A DNA stretch of 14,833 bases from Amoebophrya sp. AT5.2 (lineage: Eukaryota > Sar > Dinophyceae > Syndiniales > Amoebophryaceae), in assembly GCA_005223375.1 (NCBI GenBank), contig RXOD01005308.1, positions 1 to 14,833 of the forward strand, read 5' to 3'. Under the pieces are notes generated by a model. The model ran no database searches. It was not told the DNA's origin and worked only from the letters and a program-made list of their open reading frames with translations. The position numbers were made by a program, and so were the translations under genes. The stretch's first letter is position 1. Each line of letters begins with the position of its first letter. Below, piece by piece: positions 8,283 to 14,833 of this stretch.

Positions 8283-10853
8283 ATGGGCAGCGTCCGTTCG
8301 CCAAACGCTTTCCGGTCGCGAAGAGCCGCGTGGCCTCTCCACCTTGCTCTTACCGTCTCTTTTGCGCCGTCGCAGCTCTTTCGACGTGATGTGCCTCTTG
8401 TACTAGCTCTCGCCGCAGATGATGATCAAGAACAGGAGTCGTACTGGCGGGCGCCGCTTGAGGGCGCGACGGCTGCGAAGCCGATTTCCCACTGTTGGGG
8501 CGGCCGCAGCGGGATCGGCTCGCACTTCATCACGGGCAGTGTTCCGAAGTTCGCCTACCACATGCGCACCCGCGGCCTCGACAAGTTGAATCTCACGTAC
8601 GCGAACTGCTGCGGGGGCGGCGAAAGGGATCTTCAAAGCCGGCAGTCGTACGAGGACATCCAATCGGGGTACGACTTCTATGACGGCACTGCGCCCTTCG
8701 ACCCGAAGAAAGTCCACGTCACCGTGTCCAAAACTTCCGCATCCGGGGTGAAGAGAAGAAAAGGGCTGCGGAAGGTCAGCTACGGCAACCCGAAGTGCTG
8801 GCAGTTTTCCGTCCAGAAGGTGGTGCGCGCGAAGTACGAGCACTGTTGCGCGGTAAGATCCGTGCCGAACAGCGAGGAGTGCGTGGAGCAGGTAGCGAAA
8901 TTCGGGAATTACGTGGGAAAAGTAAACAGCGGCTGGTGGGACAAAACGTGGCACGCCGGGAGGGAGTGGCGGGAACAGATCGGGTGGGAGGCGTTCTGGC
9001 AGAGGAATTTTCCAGCCGGCGAAGAGGGTAACACCGGTGCCCCTTCAGAAATAGAAGGGGCGGATCTGCAAGAGAACTGCAGCATGGTACGAGGCTACTT
9101 TCGGCGGCGCGGAAGAAGTGGGGAAGAAGTGGGGGAAAAGGCCACATCAGGGAACAATTCGTATAATCAAGCGACAGCAGCAGGGGCTACTACTTTTGAG
9201 CAGCACGAGGAAATCTTTCCTTGCGTCGTGGACTACCTCGAGAACTTGAAAGAGAACGTAAAAGACGACCCCATGCTGCGGACTCTCGGCCACCACTTTC
9301 AGTGGGACGATATGAATTTCCGCCCCTGGATGAACCGGAATTTGACGCGAAAAGCGAAAGGGAAGATAAAGTCCGCCACGGCCGCAAAAGCAGAAACCGT
9401 GATACTACAACAACCGGTAGCTGCGAAGGAATCGGCCGGTGTCTCGACGCTGGACAGCAACGTGGGCAAGCAGCTTGGGAAGTCTGCGCGGCAGGCCGAC
9501 GTGGAGTGGGTAAATCCGTTGCACCTTGCAGTGCTCGCGGAGGTTCTTGTCGCCAAGGTTTTCCAGCCCGTGGTGACCCAGTTCGCAGAGTTTTGGAAAA
9601 CAAAGGTGCTTGGCGCTGGGGCGGGGGCAACTGCCTCCTTCAACACTACGACGGCGCCGCGGATAAAGGGAATCTGCCAGGGCGCCAAAAAAGGCTACGA
9701 GGTGGAGCTACTGCGGACTTTTTTTCTGGAGACGCTCATCCGGCGGTCAGGGGTCGGAGTTGGGGCTGGTGAGGGGGCCGATTCTGGATCTACATCCAGT
9801 CACAATTCCGATTCCGACCAGACACAAAGCTCTGCAACCACCTCGACCACGCGCTCTCCGTCGCTGCTTGCGTCCGTCTACTCCTTCTTCTCGGCATCGT
9901 CCAGCGCGCCACCGCCCTCGGAGGACACTGCTAGTGCTGCTTCCAGCACTGCAACGACAACAGCGACAGCACTAGCAGTGGATACAGTAGCTGGAACAGC
10001 AGTGGGCGCACCCGCAGGCGCAAAAGCAGCGCCATCAGTACAAGGAGCAGCATCGCTCTCCATCCAGAAGGACCGCATCAGGAGCTTTTTCACAAGTACG
10101 AACTTCGTGGACGTGATTGGGACGGACTTCCTCGGCTCGAACTGGCTGGTCTGGGGCCACCAGGACTTCGGCACCGACCTTCGGCCGGCGCTGCGCAACC
10201 GCTGGGCCCGGTACCGGAGGAACCCCCCAACAGCACCGCCGCTTCTCCGGCTTCCGCCGTATGCCGCACTGGCGAAGACGCAGGCCGCAACGAGATCAGC
10301 TGATGCAGCAGCAGCAACACCAGCAGCCCACCCCTCAACAGCTGCAGAAAGATTAAACGCAGACCTCGCGACGGACCAAGCGGACTTCATTTACTCCAAC
10401 GCGTTTGATCACGCCCTCGAGCCGCAGTATCTTCTGGAAAAAGTGTGGTCGAAAGTTTTAAAAAAGAACGGGTTGCTCATCCTGCACTGGTCAAACGAGA
10501 ATTCGCCCGTTACCCTCGACGCCGTGGACATGTTTGGCGGCACCGTGGGGCAGGTCTGCAACTTGCTGCGGAAAACGGGGGTGTTTCGCCTGGTGGACGT
10601 GGTGCGGATTCCGGCGATGGATTGGGTGGTGCCGGACGGGATGGAGGAGGTGATCGCCAACCCGCATTTGGCGTACGCGAGCTCGACGGCAGAGCTCGAC
10701 GAGAGCGAGCGAGACGGCGAAGCGGAGTTCTGGCGGAGGTCGGTGTTTTTGACTCCGGGGGAGTACGCGTATCACCGAAACGGGACGCGAAAGAAGCACT
10801 TCGTGAAACGCTTCCAGGAAACGGAATTCGTGATCGCGCAAAAAATCGCGTGA
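8283..10853 (+). CDS. putative class I SAM-dependent methyltransferase with Cys-rich N-terminal half, 856 residues
   Basis: The C-terminal half has the order of motifs of a class I methyltransferase. A glycine loop and acidic residue appear in ICQGAKKGYEVELLR (464-478), strand 2 in VDVIGTDF (609-616), a segment resembling the family's xxWDFxD in WGHQDFGTD just after, DFIYSNAFDHALEP (701-714), then LKKNGLLILHWSNEN (strand 5 region) and DMFGG. From memory, bacterial proteins annotated as methyltransferases share the GxxxGxE, IGTxxS, YSNSxDHAxDP and DPFG pattern. Two low-complexity insertions split the domain: about 488-600 (Ser/Thr/Ala-rich) and about 630-695 (Pro/Ala-rich). The N-terminus has Arg-rich residues followed by a hydrophobic run (AAWPLHLALTVSFA), compatible with a signal peptide or anchor. 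Residues 65-300 hold conserved-looking Cys (HCWGGRSG at 69-76, NCC, HCC), which also suggests a secretory location. The start is the first in-frame ATG. The substrate is unknown. Confidence 0.72.
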   Translation: MGSVRSPNAFRSRRAAWPLHLALTVSFAPSQLFRRDVPLVLALAADDDQEQESYWRAPLEGATAAKPISHCWGGRSGIGSHFITGSVPKFAYHMRTRGLDKLNLTYANCCGGGERDLQSRQSYEDIQSGYDFYDGTAPFDPKKVHVTVSKTSASGVKRRKGLRKVSYGNPKCWQFSVQKVVRAKYEHCCAVRSVPNSEECVEQVAKFGNYVGKVNSGWWDKTWHAGREWREQIGWEAFWQRNFPAGEEGNTGAPSEIEGADLQENCSMVRGYFRRRGRSGEEVGEKATSGNNSYNQATAAGATTFEQHEEIFPCVVDYLENLKENVKDDPMLRTLGHHFQWDDMNFRPWMNRNLTRKAKGKIKSATAAKAETVILQQPVAAKESAGVSTLDSNVGKQLGKSARQADVEWVNPLHLAVLAEVLVAKVFQPVVTQFAEFWKTKVLGAGAGATASFNTTTAPRIKGICQGAKKGYEVELLRTFFLETLIRRSGVGVGAGEGADSGSTSSHNSDSDQTQSSATTSTTRSPSLLASVYSFFSASSSAPPPSEDTASAASSTATTTATALAVDTVAGTAVGAPAGAKAAPSVQGAASLSIQKDRIRSFFTSTNFVDVIGTDFLGSNWLVWGHQDFGTDLRPALRNRWARYRRNPPTAPPLLRLPPYAALAKTQAATRSADAAAATPAAHPSTAAERLNADLATDQADFIYSNAFDHALEPQYLLEKVWSKVLKKNGLLILHWSNENSPVTLDAVDMFGGTVGQVCNLLRKTGVFRLVDVVRIPAMDWVVPDGMEEVIANPHLAYASSTAELDESERDGEAEFWRRSVFLTPGEYAYHRNGTRKKHFVKRFQETEFVIAQKIA

Positions 10854-11659
10854 TTTCTCTTCGTAATTCCGGTTCATCATGATCATCATCGCGATGCCGA
10901 TTCTCATGGTTCTGCAGTCAGTCTTGATTCTCTCGATGATCGCGAAGTCGAACAAGCGAAATGTTTCTACTACGGGAGCATGTGATGATGTGGAAGAGTA
11001 AGTGCATTGGTGTGCAGCCTGCGGCTAGCAAGTTTGAAATGGTCGGTCCTCGTGCTCCTATTCGCGTGAGAAACTCCTGAAATAGACATCTCGTAAGTGA
11101 GCGACGAGACGCATCGGCACCGACCTGTAGGGGTACTCACTGTATCAGCTGACACGCGGGCTTCAGTAATGAAAAACAGCAAGTACACGACGCACTGCAT
11201 CTTTATTTCTCCACACAGGTCCTCGCCCTCGACGGCATATCAGAGTTTTCGTTGTATCGCGTTCTCAAAATCAAAAACAGAATAGGAAGTCTTTGCGTCC
11301 GCACCCCATCTGGAAGGACGTTTCTGTAGCACTGGACACATCGGTCAGTAAGAACTTTTTTTTCGCCGCACCTAGCATTCAGCGTCACTTTCTTTCATAG
11401 CAAAGTTTTCTTTTCAAGATATCGGCTGTCGCCACTAATTTCGGCCGGCTCTCCAACGGCGAACATTCCCTGCTCCGCTCTCGCGCCGCAGCGCCTCCTG
11501 TCTAGCTGATCCTTCAAGATTTTTCGCTACCGCCAATTTTTCCTGCGGCCGGGGTTCCAGGGAGCCTTGGGATTCTTCGGGGTCGGCGCGGATATTTCTC
11601 GCGGCTTCATCGGAGGTTGGGCTCGGCAGCCGCAGTTCGAATTTCGGGCCGACGGCAGC
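10854..11659. other. spacer upstream of the LCMT-like gene, possible unseen 5' exon
   Basis: No gene can be supported. An ATG at 10961 opens about 46 codons. Two perfect GTAAGT donors occur at 10998-11003 and 11093-11098. The frame of the downstream methyltransferase stays open from 11510 to its first ATG at 11660 and is GC-rich in the last 100 bases. Candidate acceptors are TTCAAG ending at 11518 and GGTTCCAG ending at 11560. This layout would suit a 5' leader intron or an upstream coding exon, but I could not join any donor to an acceptor to give a convincing protein. Confidence 0.45.
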
Positions 11660-12665
11660 ATGGTGCACATGGACGATTTGGAGGTTGAGACGCCGCACTC
11701 CTTCACGGGGCGAATGTGTGCGGGCAGTCGCTACGAGGAACACACCCGCAAGGACCGCCTCTTCACCGATCCGCAGGCGTTCGCGCTCGCAGGTACCACA
11801 TTATCCGTGTACAATCACCGGATTCATTTCGCTTTTGGGTTCTGTGGGGAAGATGAAGTCCAATATCGATTCTGACTCATGATCGCATCTCTTAGGTAGT
11901 TCCGGTCGGCGGCAGCCGATGGGTGCGTGGATTTTGGTTCCGCGGACGAAGTTCGGCGACGACCTCCTCGTCGAGCGGTACCACAACCACGGCGCGCGGC
12001 AGCTCGTGCTTCTCGGCGCTGGCATGGACTCGCGCGCGTTCCGCCTTCCCGGTCTGCCCGAGCTCAAAGTGTTCGAGGTGGACCAGCAGACCACGTTCGA
12101 CGTGAAGGAGCCGATCCTGAAAGCGCTGCGCGACGAAAAAACAACTACAACGGGGGAAGGACCAGAAGGACAATCATCACCTCAAAACAACGGGGAGCTG
12201 CTGGTGCGGTCGCGGCACACGGTCGCGACGGACTTCTCGGTCCCGGGGCAGTGGGTGGAGCAGTTGACAGGGGAGCACGGGTTCGACGTGAAGGTGCCGA
12301 CGGTGTGGCTGCTGGAGGGACTTATGATGTACCTGTCGCCCAAGGACGGCCAGAAGCTGATGCAGGACATCGGGCGGCTGTCGGCGCCGAAGTCGGTGGT
12401 GTTCCACGACGGGTGCAGCAAGCAATACATCACGGAAGGGATCGCGGTGGCGGGCGCACCCTTTATCGGCGGGAGCGACGACTACGCGCAGGAGTGGAAG
12501 ACGAACGGCGGGTTCGCGGAGTGCCAGGTGCACGACTTCTCCGCCGACATCAAGGTGGACCGGAGCCGGAGAAGCCTCCTGCTAAAGTCGCCGCAGAAAG
12601 GAAGAGCCACGCCAGACCGCTGCCGAGGAAATCTGATGGTGCTCTTCGTAGTGGCGGAGAAGTGA
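11660..12665 (+). CDS. LCMT-like SAM-dependent O-methyltransferase (exons 11660-11792 and 11896-12665)
   Basis: The spliced product is 300 residues, the usual size for the leucine carboxyl methyltransferase-like family (Pfam LCM; bacterial TIGR00027-type proteins). Exon 1 gives the N-terminal signature SRYEEHTRKDRLFTDPQAFALAG. Exon 2 begins with WILVPRTKFGDDLL, followed by the SAM-binding loop QLVLLGAGMDSRAFRLP (80-96), the ribose-binding acid in FEVDQ (104-108), TDFSVPGQW, and VWLLEGLMMYLS (181-192), all typical. A low-complexity insert (TTTTGEGPEGQSSPQNN) sits near residues 123-145, before the TDF motif. No methyl-acceptor can be read from the sequence; relatives include protein phosphatase 2A carboxyl methyltransferases and actinobacterial O-methyltransferases, and this one resembles the latter more. 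The start is the first in-frame ATG; the frame is open 150 bases upstream without ATG, so a longer N-terminus from an upstream exon is possible. Confidence 0.87.
11793..11895 (+). other. spliceosomal intron in the LCMT-like gene (103 nt, phase 1)
   Basis: The donor is CGCAG|GTACCA and the acceptor is ATCTCTTAG ending at 11895. Joining them restores Gly45 (G plus GT) between FALA and SSGRRQPMGAW, in frame with the conserved WILVPRTKFGDDLL. A good branch-point candidate, CTGAC, lies at 11872-11876, about 19 bases before the acceptor AG. The intron is AT-richer than the exons. The open reading continues through most of the intron before a stop at 11873-11875, but the family similarity ends exactly at the donor. 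Confidence 0.88.
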
Positions 12666-13682
12666 TGGTCCATCTATAGTATTTTTGGGGGGGGCGCCTT
12701 GTCGAGAGAGGCGAAGCGAGGGTTTGTTGGCTAGAACGACGGCTACGAGAGACGAAAACCTACGAAGGGTCCGATGTAGCGAACTACACAGAAAGCTATG
12801 ACTACTACTATCTACCTGATGTGTGAAGAACAAGTAGGTATTCGATCAGTCGAGCGCGCGATAGAGAGGTGGCGCGGAACACGTTCTGCGTCACACCCAT
12901 ACTTCTCATGCTGTGCTCGTTGGTTCTGACAAAAACCATTTCTACCTATACTTTGTCTTGGTTTTGATCAAAGCGGCATAAAGTAGACAGAATGAAGTCT
13001 CACGCAGCCGAGCGCACTGAAGGCTTGTTACACTTCCAGCAAGGCATACGTAACGCTTCATATACCCGCGAAAGTATAACTGTGTGCAGCGAAAGCGGAG
13101 GCGCATCAGCAGCTTTCGCGACTCAATGAACACAATGACAGTGAAACTACGTACTTATCCTTACGATGACCAACTGCGGTCGCGTTCATGAAGTGGGTCC
13201 GCAATAAAAATGCGAAAGCCAGCCATGTAGTCGTCACGCAATTGATTTTGGTGCGGTTTTGGGCTCGGCCTCGAAGAGGCGAGCGGCGGCTGAAAGGAGT
13301 CCCGCTTCTAGAGGTAGCTCGCAGACGATCGTATAACGAAAGCATCGGAGGTGTGCGCAGGGAGCGCGTTCGAGTGGAGAAAGAGCGCGTTCGAGAATCG
13401 AGCACCGCATCGTATGACTCTGACCACCATCAATTATACTCATCGCAATCATTATTTTACTCGAACTCTCCTGTAGTTCTTGCCTCACTTCTGATTCGTT
13501 GAGGCTCTAGCAGTTGTGAAACGCGGTGTATCCCGTGAGCATCAACATATTCACTGAGAATACTTTGTCTCTGGCGCCGCCGCGCGCGGAGCAACCTGCC
13601 ATGTGATGTCGCGCGGTCCCGTCTTCTAGTCGGCGAGCGCTTCCATGAAAACCGGCGGGCGAGGTACCGTCTAGACTGTCGG
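12666..13682. other. spacer of about 1 kb before the last gene
   Basis: No supported gene on either strand. It is AT-richer than the exons and contains an eight- to nine-base G run near 12687. An ATG-initiated open frame at 13188-13502 (104 codons) has an Arg/Glu-rich middle that comes largely from a short direct repeat (13362-13395), shows no GC-rich third positions, and matches nothing I know. I see no tRNA-like cloverleaf. Confidence 0.5.
13362..13395. repeat. 13-base direct repeat, two copies
   Basis: GAGCGCGTTCGAG occurs at 13362-13374 and again at 13383-13395, with eight bases between. It is short and could be a local duplication. No function is evident. Confidence 0.7.
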
Positions 13683-14654
13683 ATGCTGCGCTCTGTCCGC
13701 GGACTCTACTTTCTTTTCGGGCTTCCTGGTGTCGTCGGAGTGCGGACGTCTGTGGAGGAGTTTGGAGAAGATGAAGCTCCTCGTGCGGAGGGAAGTCCCG
13801 AATCGTCCGACCGAGTCCGGAATGGCGGCGTGCGGAGCAGGGGCATCTTGGTCAGCGGGGAAGTGGAGCTGACCGAGGACCTTCTGGGCACTTCCACTCT
13901 CGCGGCGACGAGCCGTCACGACCCAGCTCCGGGTAGCACTTCCGCGGAATCGGACCAGGAGGTCGACTTCGACAGTCCGAGCACCGATTTCCTCCTCCTC
14001 GAGGATGCAGGCCGCGCTTCCTTGTCCAACTTCAAACAATCCGTCGCCGCTGCGACCCTGCCACAGGACGCCCGGCTGGAAAAGCACGAGGCGATGGGTG
14101 CGGCAGCGGAGTCCTTTCTCGGGGATTTTCTCGTCACGGCATTCCCGGCCAAAGACGAAGCGTCGGAAGGAACATCGGATAGCGAGGATAGTACCGCTGC
14201 CCCGGAGGTGGACACGGCGTGGCACGAAGTAGAGGGTCCAGCCGTACAAGAAAACCCGCCGAGCGCGATCGCTAGGCGGCCGCTGGCGCGTTCCGGACAG
14301 CGGCACGGTCGGACTGATGCGGCGGCGGGCTCGGCGTTCTCAAACGTGGTTGACGAGGCCGCAAGCACCACTCCGCTTCCCTACTGCGAGGACAGCGTTG
14401 ACTACATCAACGGCGACTACTGGCTCGCGGATTTGTGCGCCGTGAAGCTGGGCACGTTTTTTGCGCCCACGTCCAGTGCTCCGCAGGTTGACGGGTCGTA
14501 CTTCGGCTTCTACAGGCATGTAAGCTCCCAGGGCTACAGATACTACAAGTACGAGAAGTGTCCGGGCACCAGCGACGCGGATAATAAGTGGCTCAGTTAT
14601 ATGGCCATTTATTCTACATCTACTTCACTCGGAAGTACTTCAAAAAAATTTTAA
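13683..14654 (+). CDS. putative secreted protein of unknown function, 323 residues, 3' end uncertain
   Basis: I do not recognise this protein. It starts at ATG 13683 with a short basic n-region and a hydrophobic stretch (GLYFLFGLPGVVGV, about 7-20), compatible with a signal peptide. Residues about 25-225 are acidic, Ser/Ala-rich and probably disordered. A compact C-terminal segment from about 232 contains LPYCEDSVDYINGDYWLADLC, GSYFGFYRH and YRYYKYEKC, with Cys at 235, about 251 and about 291 and many aromatic residues, which looks like a small folded extracellular domain. The annotated end (KWLSYMAIYSTSTSLGSTSKKF) loses this character, while another frame over the same bases reads aromatic- and Lys-rich with C-ending codons (FYIYFTRKYFKK). 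The true C-terminus may therefore be reached by an intron at 14520-14596 or be hidden by missing bases. Confidence 0.6.
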   Translation: MLRSVRGLYFLFGLPGVVGVRTSVEEFGEDEAPRAEGSPESSDRVRNGGVRSRGILVSGEVELTEDLLGTSTLAATSRHDPAPGSTSAESDQEVDFDSPSTDFLLLEDAGRASLSNFKQSVAAATLPQDARLEKHEAMGAAAESFLGDFLVTAFPAKDEASEGTSDSEDSTAAPEVDTAWHEVEGPAVQENPPSAIARRPLARSGQRHGRTDAAAGSAFSNVVDEAASTTPLPYCEDSVDYINGDYWLADLCAVKLGTFFAPTSSAPQVDGSYFGFYRHVSSQGYRYYKYEKCPGTSDADNKWLSYMAIYSTSTSLGSTSKKF

Positions 14655-14833
14655 CGAGGACGCCCGGCGGAAGATCGGGCAGCAGTTGCGTGGCTTCTGC
14701 TCGCTTAGGAGGCCACGCGGCCTTTGGGGATGGGGATTAGCAGACCCCTTCCGGACCCCCCTCCCAGATGCCCCCCCCAAGCAGCCTCGTCATGAAGCCC
14801 ATCCCCCATAAGAATCTGCACCCCGAGGGGCCC
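14655..14833. other. GC-rich tail with G/C runs and short inverted repeats
   Basis: The tail has several C runs (for example eight C at 14771-14778) and G runs. GCGTGGC at 14688-14694 pairs with GCCACGC at 14712-14718, and GGGGATGGG at 14726-14734 pairs with CCCATCCCC at 14798-14806. CCCC-GA-GGGG follows at 14821-14830. Bases 14655-14700 read coding-like (NEDARRKIGQQLRGF) in a frame shifted from the preceding gene. Beyond about 14710 the composition suggests a structured 3'UTR or the start of a dispersed repeat. No second copy exists in the window. Confidence 0.5.

Noticed and set aside
13243..13275. Resemblance of TTTTGGGCTCGGC to the end of the dinoflagellate spliced leader
   Set aside because: Only a short, imperfect match. 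The characteristic start of the leader is missing and no SL RNA-like context follows.
13383..13405. GTTCGAGAATCGAGC resembling a tRNA T-arm
   Set aside because: No matching acceptor stem, D-arm or anticodon arm can be placed upstream, and the segment belongs to a direct repeat.
13188..13502. 104-codon ATG frame, Arg/Glu-rich
   Set aside because: The charged stretch stems from a 13-base direct repeat. Third codon positions are not GC-rich as in the real genes, and the spacer has no other sign of coding.

Overview
This is a stretch of nuclear DNA from a eukaryote, most likely an alveolate-type protist. The evidence is a spliced gene for the pre-mRNA splicing factor SLU7, two short GT-AG introns that interrupt conserved protein motifs exactly in phase, long GC-rich exons, AT-richer introns and spacers, and proteins full of Ser, Ala, Lys/Arg and Glu low-complexity tracts. 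All five supported genes lie on the + strand, few introns are present, and pyrimidine-rich tracts ending in AG precede several start codons. This fits a dinoflagellate-related lineage (core dinoflagellates or parasitic Syndiniales such as Amoebophrya), but no spliced-leader sequence was found, so the placement is an inference. Nothing looks prokaryotic, organellar, viral or like a CRISPR locus.

Layout. 1-1591: noncoding, opening with a perfect 23-bp inverted repeat (1-23 / 43-65). 1592-4070: SLU7, two exons around an intron at 2032-2197, 770 residues. 4071-4536: spacer. 4537-7794: uncharacterised 1085-residue Ser-rich protein without introns. 7795-8282: spacer. 8283-10853: 856-residue protein with a possible signal peptide, a Cys-rich N-terminal half and a C-terminal class I SAM-dependent methyltransferase domain that is split by two low-complexity insertions. 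10854-11659: spacer, possibly holding an unseen 5' exon. 11660-12665: second methyltransferase, 300 residues, related to the leucine carboxyl methyltransferase-like family common in actinobacteria, with one 103-nt intron. 12666-13682: spacer. 13683-14654: putative secreted protein of 323 residues whose C-terminal reading frame looks disturbed. 14655-14833: GC-rich tail with G and C runs that may belong partly to the previous gene or to a repeat.

The genes do not form an evident pathway. SLU7 is a housekeeping spliceosome factor. The two methyltransferases belong to different families and need not cooperate. The most interesting points are the heavily interrupted methyltransferase domain in 8283-10853, the bacterial-type methyltransferase that carries a spliceosomal intron, and the coding-like codon use that switches frame at the 3' end of the last gene. 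No clear previously undescribed multi-gene system is visible.
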